In this document: one piece after another, positions 38,504-48,063 of the stretch
How the letters are laid out: the number at the start of each line of letters is the position of its first letter
Numbering within the stretch: position 1 is the stretch's first letter
DNA from: Pseudomonadota bacterium
Lineage (GTDB): Bacteria; Pseudomonadota; Alphaproteobacteria; Rhizobiales; Hyphomicrobiaceae
Assembly (NCBI GenBank): GCA_018242295.1
Contig: JAFECE010000003.1
Span: 248,001-312,000, forward strand
Direction: 5' to 3'
Length of the DNA: 64,000 bases
The notes under the pieces: generated by a model
Told to the model about the DNA's origin: nothing
The model's database searches: none
Seen by the model: only the letters and a program-made list of their open reading frames with translations
Position numbers and translations under genes: made by a program

Positions 38504-38525
38504 GAGGCGCCACGACGGGCGCCTC
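38504..38525 (-). other. hairpin in the rpsB-tsf gap
   Basis: GAGGCGCC and GGCGCCTC form a perfect 8-bp stem with a 6-base loop and no T run. It may be a partial attenuator or an RNA-processing hairpin. Confidence 0.5.
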
Positions 38526-38589
38526 ATATCAGTTCATTCACATTCGTGCTTCAGAAGCACGTCAGTTCGATGTCAGCTGCCAACGCCAA

Positions 38590-39579
38590 TCAGACGGTGG
38601 CTGCCTCGACGAGCTTCTTGGCCTGGCCGACCCAGTCTTCCTTGGCGATCTGACCCCTGAGCTTCAGCTGACGGTCGAGCGATTCTGCGTAGTCCGGGGC
38701 GAGATCGGCGATCTGCCAGAAATGGTAGACGCCGGTATCGTTGAGGCGCTGCTCGATCTTCGGCGTGATGCCGGTGATGCGCTTCAGGTCATCAGCTTCG
38801 CCGCGCGGCGCTTCGATGCCCTTGAAGACGACCTTCGGCAGGTCTTCAGCAGGCGGGGTTTCGGATGCACCGACGTCAACGCCAGCAGCGCCCTGCGAGC
38901 GCTCGAGGCCATCGAGAGCGGCGCGTGCCATCAGATCGCAATACAGCGTGATGGCGCGACCCGCGTCGTCGTTGCCCGGTACCGGATAATCGACGCCGTC
39001 CGGATCGCAGTTGGTATCGACGATCGCGACGATCGGGATGCCGAGCTTGCGCGCTTCCTGGATGGCGATCGCTTCCTTGTTCGTGTCGATGACGACGAGG
39101 AGATCGGGCGTGCCGCCCATGTCCTTGATGCCACCGAGCGACTGGTTGAGCTTGTCGCGTTCGCGCGTGAGGTTCAGGATTTCCTTCTTCGTGCGGCCCT
39201 GCGGATCTGCAAGGATCTCGTCAAGCTGGCGAAGACGGCGGATCGACTGCGAAACGGTCTTCCAGTTGGTCAGCGTGCCGCCGAGCCAACGGTGATTGAT
39301 GAAGTACTGGGCGCTGCGCTTCGCGGCTTCGGCAATGCCGTCGGAAGCCTGGCGCTTCGTCGCGACGAACAGCACGCGACCGCCGCCGGCAACGGTGTCG
39401 GAGACCTTGAGCAGCGCCTGATGCAACAGCGGCACCGTCTGCGTCAGATCGAGAATGTGGATTTTGTTGCGCGACCCATAGATGAACGGTGCCATCTTGG
39501 GGTTCCAGCGGTGGGCCTGGTGGCCGAAGTGAACGCCAGCTTCCAATAGCTGACGCATGTTGAAGGCAGGAAGTGCCAT
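38590..39579 (-). CDS. rpsB: 30S ribosomal protein S2 with C-terminal extension
   Basis: Residues 1-225 are a standard S2 ([49 protein letters not shown]). The 329-residue chain is about 90 longer than the E. coli protein. An Ala/Pro-rich linker (about 226-260) leads to a helical module (262-322) beginning [20 protein letters not shown] and containing YHFWQIA and DWVGQAKKL, of helix-hairpin-helix appearance. The same module ends NuoE in this window. Long S2 proteins are known in this bacterial group; the role of the extension is not established. Confidence 0.96.
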   Translation of the reverse strand: MALPAFNMRQLLEAGVHFGHQAHRWNPKMAPFIYGSRNKIHILDLTQTVPLLHQALLKVSDTVAGGGRVLFVATKRQASDGIAEAAKRSAQYFINHRWLGGTLTNWKTVSQSIRRLRQLDEILADPQGRTKKEILNLTRERDKLNQSLGGIKDMGGTPDLLVVIDTNKEAIAIQEARKLGIPIVAIVDTNCDPDGVDYPVPGNDDAGRAITLYCDLMARAALDGLERSQGAAGVDVGASETPPAEDLPKVVFKGIEAPRGEADDLKRITGITPKIEQRLNDTGVYHFWQIADLAPDYAESLDRQLKLRGQIAKEDWVGQAKKLVEAATV

Positions 39580-39947
39580 CGTAACGTTTCCTTTTCCGGT
39601 TAGACCTCCGCGAGACTTGAGAAGAGATCTGCTAGCCTTTTCATAGGCTTAGCTCGTCTCCACCGGAGCACGATGCGGGGCTTTTCATCCGCATTGCGCG
39701 AGCGTCTCGCGTGTGAGATGGCGGCTATATACGGGGGATCGTCCGATTGCGCAACCCACGGGTGACGTTTGATCGCCGGGCCCTGACTCGCGAGGGCCGG
39801 AGGCTCGCCGCCCCCTCACCCGTCCAATGAAGAAAAGACGCACCGCGACCGGCGGTTATTGCCGCGGCTCGCAGTGCGCCTTTGATTTTTCAGGCTATTT
39901 TTATCGGCGTTTAGGCGGGTGCGGTCGCGCCGGCGGACGTCATCGAC
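39580..39947. other. rpsB leader and upstream gap
   Basis: The gap holds the rpsB promoter at 39726-39754 and a leader of about 140 bases that may carry S2 autoregulation, though no known motif was recognised. Between 39755 and 39947 nothing convincing was seen. Confidence 0.5.
39726..39754 (-). promoter_or_regulatory. sigma-70-type promoter of rpsB-tsf
   Basis: On the minus strand TTGCGC (39754-39749) and TATATA (39731-39726) are separated by exactly 17 bases, a near-consensus housekeeping promoter about 150 bases upstream of the rpsB start. Confidence 0.7.
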
Positions 39948-40295
39948 TTACTTACTGCACTTACCGTCGAGGGTCGACACGGCCTGGTCCATCGCGGTTG
40001 CTTCCGCCGATCCGTCGGCGGCGTCCTGGCCTGCGTCCCATGCATTCTCGAAATCATCGCCGAGCGTCTTGAAGTAGCCGTCGATTTCATCGCCAGCAGC
40101 TTGAGCTTTCTTCTCGTCGTCGCCGATCTCGTCCATTTTCTTCGACATTGCGCAATAGGCCTTGACCTTTGCCGGGTCGGATGCGGCCGCCTCGAGATTT
40201 TTCTTGATATCGGCAGCGCCCAATTTTTGGTCGGCAGCGTGAACGCCCGGAGCGAGCAGCAAACCAGCGACCAGGGCGGCGTAGAACTTCGACAT
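39948..40295 (-). CDS. small secreted hypothetical protein
   Basis: A 115-residue protein with a clear signal peptide (about 1-20: MSKFYAALVAGLLLAPGVHA, cleavage before ADQK). The mature part is helical and acidic with two cysteines (near residues 48 and 113) that may form a disulphide in the periplasm. No family is recognised. It lies between the rpsB promoter region and another small secreted protein, from which a terminator separates it. Confidence 0.75.
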   Translation of the reverse strand: MSKFYAALVAGLLLAPGVHAADQKLGAADIKKNLEAAASDPAKVKAYCAMSKKMDEIGDDEKKAQAAGDEIDGYFKTLGDDFENAWDAGQDAADGSAEATAMDQAVSTLDGKCSK

Positions 40296-40349
40296 GTTTT
40301 GCCTCTTATTTGGCTAGCTCAATGGAGCGGAGCTATGTACGCAAACTGT

Positions 40350-40382
40350 GTCAGAAGAAGGCAGCGCCAATGCGCTGCCTTC
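40350..40382 (-). terminator. hairpin terminator after the small basic protein gene
   Basis: An 11-bp perfect stem GAAGGCAGCGC/GCGCTGCCTTC with a 4-base loop lies just after the stop at 40400, followed on the minus strand by TTCTTCT. The T run is imperfect. Confidence 0.6.
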
Positions 40383-40399
40383 GCTTACGTCATGGGCGC

Positions 40400-40636
40400 T
40401 TAGCGCCAGAAGCAGTGGCGGTGGCCGTGACGATAGCGGCAGATCCACTTTTTCCCGTGATGGTAGTGGTGGCGCTTGTAGTAGCGCTTTTTGTAATAAA
40501 CGTGTTCGGCAACGGATTTTTCGGCGTGGGTGCTGATGCCGTTCAGACCGGCACCGGCCACTCCGGCGTTGGCAGCGCCAGCGGCGCCGAGGGTGATGGC
40601 TGCGAGCGTCGCTGCAGCGATCAAGCTCTTTTTCAT
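40400..40636 (-). CDS. small secreted His/Tyr/Lys-rich basic protein
   Basis: A 78-residue protein with a strong signal peptide (MKKSLIAAATLAAITLGAAG, cleavage after ANA). The mature tail is dominated by Tyr, Lys, Arg and His (EHVYYKKRYYKRHHYHHGKK, then RYRHGHRHCFW). ATG 40636 has GGAG at good distance; an upstream in-frame extension lacks any signal. Similar short exported proteins with basic aromatic tails are common in Rhizobiales and uncharacterised. Metal binding through the histidines, or binding to anionic surface polymers, is possible but inferred. A terminator follows. Confidence 0.7.
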   Translation of the reverse strand: MKKSLIAAATLAAITLGAAGAANAGVAGAGLNGISTHAEKSVAEHVYYKKRYYKRHHYHHGKKWICRYRHGHRHCFWR

Positions 40637-40773
40637 TGGATAGGCTCCTGTCGACAAATTAGACGCGTCTCTCACGTCTGGCTCCTTAACGTCCATTCGA
40701 GAAAAAAGCCGTCGATGATGCCGAGAAATATTTTTTGACAGTCGCAAAATATTTTGATTCGCAACCGCCGGTT

Positions 40774-43700
40774 TCAGATCTCGATGATTTCCGAAACGAT
40801 TGGTAGCGCTTCAATGCGAAGGGCTTCGCGCGGAGAAACGTCATATCGGCCAGGCAATAGGAATTCCATTTCGCGGTTGCGATCATCGAGCGCAAGCACA
40901 ATGCGAATTTCTCCGCCGCGCGCATTCGGCTTCAGAAATTTGCCGACGTCGGAAACAGGTGCCGCCTTCGCGAGCACGGACTTGCGATCGAGCACAAGCT
41001 TCAGATTGCGCGGCACGGCAGCGGCGGCCTTATCCAGCTCTTCTATTGATTGCACACGCAATTTCATCGTTTCGCCGTCGCGCTCGGCTTCGACCGAGAC
41101 GATCACCGGCGTTCCCGGCTCGAGCAGATGCCGGCTCGCGGCCAACGTGTCCGAAAAAATGATCGCTTCGAACTGTCCGGTCGCGTCCGAGAAGGTAGCG
41201 AACGCGAACTTGTTGCCCTTCTGAGACCGCCGTTCGCGGGCGGCAATGACGATGCCCCCGAGACGTCCCGCAGTTGCGCCCCGCATCACCAACGTCTCGA
41301 ACTCGCTCACCCGCTTCACGCCGAGCTTGCCGAGCACGCGATCGTACTGGTCGAGTGGGTGACCGGAAAGATAAAAGCCGATGGCCTCGAATTCGGCCGA
41401 GAGCTTCTCCATGCCCGTCCACGCCGGCGTCGCGCGCAGCACCAGATCGGCGGGCTTCCCGCCCGAGCCGAAAAGATCCGCGATGCCTTGCGCCGCGTCG
41501 GCCGTCCGCCGCTGAGCCGACGCGAGGATTGTATCGGCGTTAGCGGCAACGAGAGCGCGATTGGAATTCAGACTGTCGAAAGCTCCGGCCTTGGCCATCG
41601 TTTCGACGGCGCGCTTATTCATCGCCTTCGCATCGACACGACCCGCAAAATCGCCGAGCGACGTATATGGCCCGCCGGTATTGCGCTCACTGACAATTGC
41701 CTCGACCGCACCCGCACCAATGTTCTTTAATGCCGCAAGCGAATAGCGGATAGCGCCTAATTTGGACTCGCCCGACGGCGGCTCGACGCCGAAATCGACG
41801 CCCGATTGATTGACGCACGGCGGCAGCATTTTAATGCCGGACTTTCGCGCTTCGGAGGCAAACATCGCGAGCTTGTCGGTGTTGCCCATATCGAGCGTCA
41901 TCGATGCCGCGAAGAATTCCTCGCGGAAATTCGCCTTCAAATAGGCGGTGTGATAGCTGACGAGCGCATAAGCGGCCGCGTGCGATTTGTTGAAGCCGTA
42001 GCCGGCGAACTTATCGACCAGCTCGAAGATGTAGATCGCGTCTTCCTTTTTGACGCCGTTGGCGAGAGCACCTTCGACGAAGCGCGCTTGCTGCTTCGCC
42101 ATCTCGGCCTTGTCTTTCTTACCCATCGCGCGCCGCAACAGGTCGGCTTGCCCGAGCGTATAGCCGCCCATCACCTGAGCGATCTGAATGACCTGCTCCT
42201 GGTAGATGATGACGCCGTAGGTCTCCTTCAGGATGCCTTCGAGCATCGGATGCAGGCAGTCGACCGGCTCTTCGCCGTGCTTGCGGTTGATGTAGGTCGG
42301 GATGTTATCCATCGGGCCGGGGCGATAGAGCGCCACCATGGCGATGATGTCCTCGAAGCGGTCGGGCTTCAGGCGCTTCAAGCTTTCGCGCATGCCCGTA
42401 CTTTCGAGCTGGAACACGCCGGCCGTATCGGCCTTGGCGAGCATCTCGTAAGCGGGCACATCGTCGAGCGGCAAACTCGGCAGGTCGACGGTAATGCCAC
42501 GCACGCGCTTGATGAGCTGCACGGCCTTTTCAAGAACGGTCAGCGTCTTGAGGCCCAAGAAGTCGAACTTCACGAGGCCCGCCGCCTCAACCATTTTCCA
42601 GTTGTATTGCGTAATCGGGAAGTTCGATTTGGGATCGCGATAGAGCGGCACGAGCTCTTCGAGCGGCCTGTCGCCGATCACCATGCCGGCGGCGTGAGTG
42701 GAAGCGTGGCGATAGAGGCCTTCAAGCTTTTCGGCAATTTCGAGCAGGCGCGCAACGATCGGTTCGCTGTCGCGCTCTTCCTGGAGCTTGGGCTCGCCGT
42801 CGATCGCCTCGCGCAGCGTTACCGGATTTGCCGGATTGTTCGGTACGAGCTTGCAGAGCCGGTCGACCTGCCCGTAGGGCATCTGCAGCACGCGGCCGAC
42901 GTCGCGCAAAACTGCGCGCGCCTGCAGCTTTCCGTGTGTGATGATTTGCGCGACGCGATCGTCGCCGTATTTCTTCTGCACGTAGTCGATGACGCGATCG
43001 CGCTTTTCCTGGCAGAAGTCGATGTCGAAGTCCGGCATCGAGACGCGCTCGGGATTGAGAAAGCGTTCGAAGAGCAAGCCGAAACGCAGCGGATCGAGAT
43101 CGGTGATCGTCAATGCATAGGCGACGAGCGAGCCAGCGCCCGAGCCACGGCCCGGACCGACAGGCACGCCGTTCGCTTTCGACCACTTGATGAAGTCGGC
43201 AACGATCAGGAAGTAACCGGGGAACTTCATCTGCGTGATGACGTCCACCTCGTAGGCGAGGCGCTTTTCGTAATCCTCGACGGTAAAGCCCTGAGCGGGG
43301 CCATGCGCTTCAAGGCGGACTTTAAGTCCTGCGATCGCCTGACTCTTCAGTTCTGCGGCTTCGAGGCGGAAATTCTCGATCTCGCTCAGGCTGTCGTCGG
43401 CGGCGACAAAGCGCGGTAGGATGGGTTTTTTTCCCTCGGGCCGGAACGCGCAGCGAATGGCGATTTCGACCGTGTTCTGCAGCGCCTCGGGCAGATCTGC
43501 GAACAGCGCCGCCATCTCGTCTTCGGTTTTGAGATAGTGCTCGGGGCTGGCACGGCGGCGATTATCTTCGACGACGTAGCGGCCGTCAGCGATGCATAGA
43601 AGCGCGTCGTGCGCTTCGTAGTCTCCGCGCGCGGCGAAATAGCATTCATTCGTGGCGACGATCGGCAGACCGCGCGTGTAGGCGAGTTCGAGGAGCTGCG

Positions 43701-44319
43701 GTTCGACCTCGGCTTCTTCGGGAAGACCGTGCCGTTGCAGCTCGACATAGAGCCGGTTGCCGAAAATCTTCTCGAGCGTCTTCAGCCGCTCGACCGCCTG
43801 CTCATGCTGGCCATCGCGAAGGGCGGCATCTATCGGGCCTTGCGGGCCGCCTGTCAGCGCGATGAGCCCCGCCGACATTTCTTCCAGGCGCGCGACTTTG
43901 ACGTGTGCGGGCTCGTCGGGCGATGGTTCGAAATTCAGGGCTTTGGAAAGCCGCATGAGGTTGGCAAATCCCTCAGCGTCCATGGCGAGCAGCGCGAGCT
44001 TGCCGGCGGGCTTGACGCGCGGCTCATTGCTCATCGCCTTGAGAACGGCCGTGCCGCTGTCGCGATTGTCGCCGAAGTCGAGATCGACCGTCGTGCCGGA
44101 AATCGGCTGCACGCCCGCGCCCCAGAGCTTCTCGGAAAATTCGAGCGCGCCGAAGAGATTGTTCGTATCGGTCAGGCCGAGCGCGGGAAGGTTCATCGCC
44201 GTCGCGAGCTTGGCGAGCTTCGTTATCGGAAGCGCGCCTTCGAGCAGCGAGTAGGCCGAATGCACCTTGAGGTGGATGAACTTCGGGTTTCGTGCGGTCG
44301 GGCGAATCGCGTGTTCCAT
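40774..44319 (-). CDS. dnaE: DNA polymerase III subunit alpha
   Basis: The 1181-residue replicative polymerase subunit. The N-terminal PHP domain begins FIHLKVHSAYSLLEGALPI. The palm carries the catalytic aspartates in MPDFDIDFCQEKR near residue 430. The fingers/tau region is followed by a helix-hairpin-helix and an OB fold near 1030-1110 (AGRLGGIVIAARERRSQKGN). The length and the PHP start identify it as the replicative DnaE1 rather than the damage-inducible DnaE2, and no LexA box is evident upstream. It lies downstream of lolD, as in relatives. Confidence 0.97.
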   Translation of the reverse strand: MEHAIRPTARNPKFIHLKVHSAYSLLEGALPITKLAKLATAMNLPALGLTDTNNLFGALEFSEKLWGAGVQPISGTTVDLDFGDNRDSGTAVLKAMSNEPRVKPAGKLALLAMDAEGFANLMRLSKALNFEPSPDEPAHVKVARLEEMSAGLIALTGGPQGPIDAALRDGQHEQAVERLKTLEKIFGNRLYVELQRHGLPEEAEVEPQLLELAYTRGLPIVATNECYFAARGDYEAHDALLCIADGRYVVEDNRRRASPEHYLKTEDEMAALFADLPEALQNTVEIAIRCAFRPEGKKPILPRFVAADDSLSEIENFRLEAAELKSQAIAGLKVRLEAHGPAQGFTVEDYEKRLAYEVDVITQMKFPGYFLIVADFIKWSKANGVPVGPGRGSGAGSLVAYALTITDLDPLRFGLLFERFLNPERVSMPDFDIDFCQEKRDRVIDYVQKKYGDDRVAQIITHGKLQARAVLRDVGRVLQMPYGQVDRLCKLVPNNPANPVTLREAIDGEPKLQEERDSEPIVARLLEIAEKLEGLYRHASTHAAGMVIGDRPLEELVPLYRDPKSNFPITQYNWKMVEAAGLVKFDFLGLKTLTVLEKAVQLIKRVRGITVDLPSLPLDDVPAYEMLAKADTAGVFQLESTGMRESLKRLKPDRFEDIIAMVALYRPGPMDNIPTYINRKHGEEPVDCLHPMLEGILKETYGVIIYQEQVIQIAQVMGGYTLGQADLLRRAMGKKDKAEMAKQQARFVEGALANGVKKEDAIYIFELVDKFAGYGFNKSHAAAYALVSYHTAYLKANFREEFFAASMTLDMGNTDKLAMFASEARKSGIKMLPPCVNQSGVDFGVEPPSGESKLGAIRYSLAALKNIGAGAVEAIVSERNTGGPYTSLGDFAGRVDAKAMNKRAVETMAKAGAFDSLNSNRALVAANADTILASAQRRTADAAQGIADLFGSGGKPADLVLRATPAWTGMEKLSAEFEAIGFYLSGHPLDQYDRVLGKLGVKRVSEFETLVMRGATAGRLGGIVIAARERRSQKGNKFAFATFSDATGQFEAIIFSDTLAASRHLLEPGTPVIVSVEAERDGETMKLRVQSIEELDKAAAAVPRNLKLVLDRKSVLAKAAPVSDVGKFLKPNARGGEIRIVLALDDRNREMEFLLPGRYDVSPREALRIEALPIVSEIIEI

Positions 44320-44409
44320 GTCGCTAGGTTATGTACCCGACGGCCGGTCGCAAGCGAAAGGCGCCGATGCCGCACAGCTGCGAGCATAAGCCGTTTACAC
44401 GCTCCAAAT

Positions 44410-45120
44410 TCAGCGTGTATGGGCCAGCGAGATCTCGACGAGACGGCCCTCATGGACTTGCAAAACGCGGTCCATTCGGCTCGCAAGCTCCAGATTGTGG
44501 GTCGCGATCAGCGCGGCAACCCCCTGGCGGCGAATGACATCGATCAGCTGACGGAACACATGCTCGGACGTGTGGGGATCCAGATTGCCGGTCGGTTCGT
44601 CGGCGAGCAAAAGCCGCGGGCTGTTGGCCAGTCCGCGGCAAATGGCGGTACGCTGCTGCTCGCCGCCCGATAGCTCGGCTGGCCGATGCTCTGCTCGCCC
44701 CGCGAGGCCGACACTCGCCAGCAACTCGCGCGCGTGGGCGTCGGCAGCCTTCCGGCTGGTCCCTAGGATGAGCTGCGGAATGACGACGTTTTCAAGCGCG
44801 CTGAATTCCGGCAACAGCTGATGGAACTGATAGACGAAGCCGATCTCTCGTCTGCGGAGTTTCGTGCGCTCGGCTTCGGAAAGCGTCGCGCAATCGCGGC
44901 CATTGATGATCACGCGGCCGCTGGTCGGCGATTCCAGCAAGCCCGTGATGTGCAACAGCGTCGATTTACCGGCGCCCGAGGGTCCGACGAGCGCCACGGC
45001 CTGACCGGGCCAAAGCACGGCGTCGACACCCTGCAGAACTACGATCTCCCTCTCGCCCTGGCGGAAGGATCGCGTGACGTTTTCGAGCTGTAAAATTGGT
45101 GCAACGGATCTCGTATCCAT
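44410..45120 (-). CDS. lolD: lipoprotein-releasing ABC transporter ATP-binding protein
   Basis: LolD powers removal of outer-membrane lipoproteins from the inner membrane. The 236-residue ATPase has Walker A GPSGAGKS at 46-53, Q-loop VYQFHQLLPEFSALENV, signature LSGGEQQR and Walker B LLLADEPTGNLDP. The QFHQLLPEF(S)ALENV pattern is characteristic of LolD/MacB ATPases. ATG 45120 lies five bases after the lolC stop, so the two are coupled. Confidence 0.95.
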   Translation of the reverse strand: MDTRSVAPILQLENVTRSFRQGEREIVVLQGVDAVLWPGQAVALVGPSGAGKSTLLHITGLLESPTSGRVIINGRDCATLSEAERTKLRRREIGFVYQFHQLLPEFSALENVVIPQLILGTSRKAADAHARELLASVGLAGRAEHRPAELSGGEQQRTAICRGLANSPRLLLADEPTGNLDPHTSEHVFRQLIDVIRRQGVAALIATHNLELASRMDRVLQVHEGRLVEISLAHTR

Positions 45121-45125
45121 GTGTC

Positions 45126-46442
45126 TCACTCGTACCGCAACGCTTCGACCGGATCGAGCTTCGACGCCTTCCACGACGGGTAGATCGTCGCGATGACCGA
45201 CAGCAGAAGCGCCATCAGGACGATGCCCCCCGTTTCGTGGATATCGATCTCTGCGGGCAATTTCGTCAGATAGTAGACGCTCGGATCGAAGACCGTCGTG
45301 CCGGAGACCCACGACACGAAGTTCTTTATGCTCTCGATGTTCCAGCAGAAGACGACGCCGAGAACCAGACCCGCGAGCGTGCCGACGACGCCGATGGACG
45401 CGCCGGTAATCAGGAATATGCGCATCACGGCGCCTTTGGTCGCGCCCATCGTTCTCAGGATCGCGATATCGCGGCCTTTGTCCTTCACGAGCATCATCAG
45501 GCCCGAGATGATATTCAGCGCGGCGACGAGCACGATGAGCGAGAGGATAATGAACATCACGTTTCGCTCGACGGCCAAGACGTTGAAGAATGTCTCGTTG
45601 CGCTGGCGCCAATCGTTGACGGTGATCGATGGGCCGCCCGCGTCCCTGATCAGTGCGTTGTAGCGATCGACATCATCGGGGCGATCGACGACGACTTCGA
45701 CGACGTCGACCTCGCCGTTCTTCGAGAAATATTTCTGAGCTTCGGGCAGCGGCATGAAGATCATCATGCGGTCGTATTCGGACATGCCCAACTCGAAGAT
45801 CGACGTGATCTGATAGGCCTTCGAACGGGGCGCGGTTCCGAACGGGGTTGCGGCTCCGCGCGGCGAGACGAGCGTCACCGTATCGCCGAGGCCGACGCGC
45901 AGCTGGTTCGCCAAGCGCACGCCCATCGCGATGCCGCTCTGCTTGTCGAAGCCGTCGAGCGTGCCGGCGCGGACGTTGTCTGCAACGAGCTTCAGCGATT
46001 TCAAATCGGCTTCGCGTACGCCTCTCACGAGGCCGCCGAGCGCCTGCGTGCTCGAGGAGACCATCACCTGGCCTTCGATCACGGGCATGGCGATGACGAC
46101 GCCGGGCACTTTCGAAATGGCGCTTGCGACTTCGGAATAGTCGGTGAATGGGTCGCCGATCTTCTGGGCGATGACGTGACCGTTGAGGCCCATGATCTTG
46201 CCGAACAGATCGTGCCGGAAGCCGTTCATCACGGCCATGACGATGATGAGCGTCGCAACGCCGAGCATGATGCCAAGAAACGAAAAGCCGGCAATCACCG
46301 AGATGAAGCCTTCCTTGCGCCGTGCGCGGAGATAGCGTCCCGCGATCATCCACTCGAAGGCCGAAAATGGCGCCGTGCTGCCGGATACCGCCCGTTCCCC
46401 TGCCAATCCAGCCGAGGCTTCGCTGTGCCCTGAAACAGTCAT
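45126..46442 (-). CDS. lolC: lipoprotein-releasing system permease LolC/LolE
   Basis: A 438-residue inner-membrane protein with one N-terminal span (about 48-75; FISVIAGFSFLGIMLGVATL), a large periplasmic MacB-like domain (about 80-290), and three C-terminal spans of the FtsX type. The ending DPVEALRYE is the conserved FtsX/LolC terminus. Alphaproteobacteria usually have a single permease forming a homodimer with LolD, so LolC versus LolE cannot be decided. It is encoded between proS and lolD. Confidence 0.93.
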   Translation of the reverse strand: MTVSGHSEASAGLAGERAVSGSTAPFSAFEWMIAGRYLRARRKEGFISVIAGFSFLGIMLGVATLIIVMAVMNGFRHDLFGKIMGLNGHVIAQKIGDPFTDYSEVASAISKVPGVVIAMPVIEGQVMVSSSTQALGGLVRGVREADLKSLKLVADNVRAGTLDGFDKQSGIAMGVRLANQLRVGLGDTVTLVSPRGAATPFGTAPRSKAYQITSIFELGMSEYDRMMIFMPLPEAQKYFSKNGEVDVVEVVVDRPDDVDRYNALIRDAGGPSITVNDWRQRNETFFNVLAVERNVMFIILSLIVLVAALNIISGLMMLVKDKGRDIAILRTMGATKGAVMRIFLITGASIGVVGTLAGLVLGVVFCWNIESIKNFVSWVSGTTVFDPSVYYLTKLPAEIDIHETGGIVLMALLLSVIATIYPSWKASKLDPVEALRYE

Positions 46443-46530
46443 CGTGGTCCCACCGCCGTTACCTCAATCGCGCGCCGCATCGCAGCTCCCTGTGTCGCAG
46501 TTAAGGCCGTATGACCGAATTCCAGCCGTT

Positions 46531-48063
46531 TTAGTATGCGCGTGCTATCAGCACGTACTCCTTCGCCGGCTCGCCGGTGAAGAAGCATGCCCCCGTGACT
46601 TTCCCCTGCTCCAGCGGCGCGTTGCGGATCGTCAGCTTCAAGGCTTTCAACCGATCCGCGATGCTTTCGAGTGCCGCGCCTTCGGGGCGCGACCAAGGCA
46701 CGCGCACCCAGCCTTTGAAGGCGCCTGCCTCGTCGTCGCCTTCGCCCGGCCCGAAGTAGGCTTCAAGCTCTTCGAACGACTTGATATTCGACAGAATGTT
46801 GCCATCGAGGCGCGCCTTTGCCTCGTTGAAGAGGTTTGCCTGAATCTCCTTCAGGAGCGCGGGCGCACCGGCAACGAAATCAGCGCGCGGCAGCGTGTGC
46901 GAGATGACCTTATCGCCGTCGCGCAAACGGTCGCGGCGCATGAACGTGACGTTGCCGCCGCTCGCATCGCGACCGCCGATCTCGACGATGACGGGTGCGC
47001 CGCGGCGCACCCAGTTCCAGCGCTTCTCGGCAGACTTGATCGGCTTTACGTCGACGAGCGTGCGAATGCCGGGGGCCTTCAGGTCTTTCTCGAGAGCGGT
47101 GCAATAGGCGATGAGTTCAGCGTCCTCGGGCTTTTCACGGAGCATCGGGACAAGGACGATCTGGCGCGGAGCAATCATCGGCGGCAGGCGCAGACCGTCG
47201 TCGTCGCCGTGGGTCATGATCACGCCGCCGATCAGACGCGTCGAGACGCCCCAGCTCGTCGTGTGGCAATAGGTGAGCTCACCTTTCGCATTCTGAAACT
47301 GGATGTTCTGCGCCTCGGCAAAGTGCGTGCCGAGATAATGCGACGTGCCGGCCTGAAGGGCCTTGCCGTCCTGCATCATTGCTTCGATCGAATACGTATT
47401 GTCGGCACCGGGGAAACGCTCGTTCGCCGGCTTTTCGCCTGCGATGACCGGCATCGCCAGAACGTCCTCCGCAAACGTGCGATAGACTTCGAGCATCTTC
47501 AGCGTCTCGGCGACTGCGTCCTCGCGGTCGGCGTGAGCGGTGTGCCCTTCCTGCCAGAGAAACTCTGCCGTGCGCAGGAAAAGGCGCGTGCGCATCTCCC
47601 AGCGGACGACGTTCGCCCACTGGTTTATGAGCAGCGGCAGATCGCGATAGCTTTTGATCCAGCGCTGAAAGGCATCGCCGATGATGGTCTCGGACGTCGG
47701 GCGGACGATCAGCGGCTCTTCGAGCTTGGCGTCGGGATCGACCACCAGCTTGCCGCCCTCGTTTTTCAGGCGGTGGTGCGTGACGACCGCCATTTCCTTG
47801 GCGAAACCTTCGACGTGCTCCGCCTCCTTGGCGAGGAAGCTCATTGGGATGAAAAGCGGGAAGTAGCAGTTGTCGTGGCCCGTGTCCTTGATGCGGGCGT
47901 CAAGCTCGGCCTGGATGCGTTCCCAGACGCCCCAGCCCCACGGCTTGATAATCATGCAGCCGCGGACAGGGCTCGTCTCGGCCATGTCGCCGTCGCGGAC
48001 GATCGCCTGATACCAATCCGGAAAATTCTGCTCGCGGGTGACGGAAAGGGCTCGCTTGCTCAT
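46531..48063 (-). CDS. proS: proline--tRNA ligase, archaeal/eukaryotic type
   Basis: This class II synthetase of 510 residues belongs to the archaeal/eukaryotic-like branch. It starts NFPDWYQAIVRDGDMAETSP, with VRGCMIIKPWGWGVWE and NCYFPLFIPMSFL, has motif 2 (RPTSETII, WRWEMRTR-like, RTAEFLWQEGHTAH) and TSWGVSTRLIG. It ends with the C-terminal zinc-type domain and a terminal Tyr (IARAY). The bacterial-type enzyme, with its editing insertion or the short alphaproteobacterial 440-residue form, looks quite different. Yet it occupies the same place upstream of lolC-lolD-dnaE, which suggests replacement by a transferred gene. Confidence 0.95.
   Translation of the reverse strand: MSKRALSVTREQNFPDWYQAIVRDGDMAETSPVRGCMIIKPWGWGVWERIQAELDARIKDTGHDNCYFPLFIPMSFLAKEAEHVEGFAKEMAVVTHHRLKNEGGKLVVDPDAKLEEPLIVRPTSETIIGDAFQRWIKSYRDLPLLINQWANVVRWEMRTRLFLRTAEFLWQEGHTAHADREDAVAETLKMLEVYRTFAEDVLAMPVIAGEKPANERFPGADNTYSIEAMMQDGKALQAGTSHYLGTHFAEAQNIQFQNAKGELTYCHTTSWGVSTRLIGGVIMTHGDDDGLRLPPMIAPRQIVLVPMLREKPEDAELIAYCTALEKDLKAPGIRTLVDVKPIKSAEKRWNWVRRGAPVIVEIGGRDASGGNVTFMRRDRLRDGDKVISHTLPRADFVAGAPALLKEIQANLFNEAKARLDGNILSNIKSFEELEAYFGPGEGDDEAGAFKGWVRVPWSRPEGAALESIADRLKALKLTIRNAPLEQGKVTGACFFTGEPAKEYVLIARAY

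Noticed and set aside
40774-44319. Damage-inducible DnaE2
   Set aside because: The length, PHP domain start, neighbours lolCD/proS and absence of imuA/imuB fit the replicative DnaE1.
45121-45612. N-terminal extension of LolD
   Set aside because: The frame is open upstream but runs antisense-like through lolC; the family start at 45120 fits LolD and follows the lolC stop.
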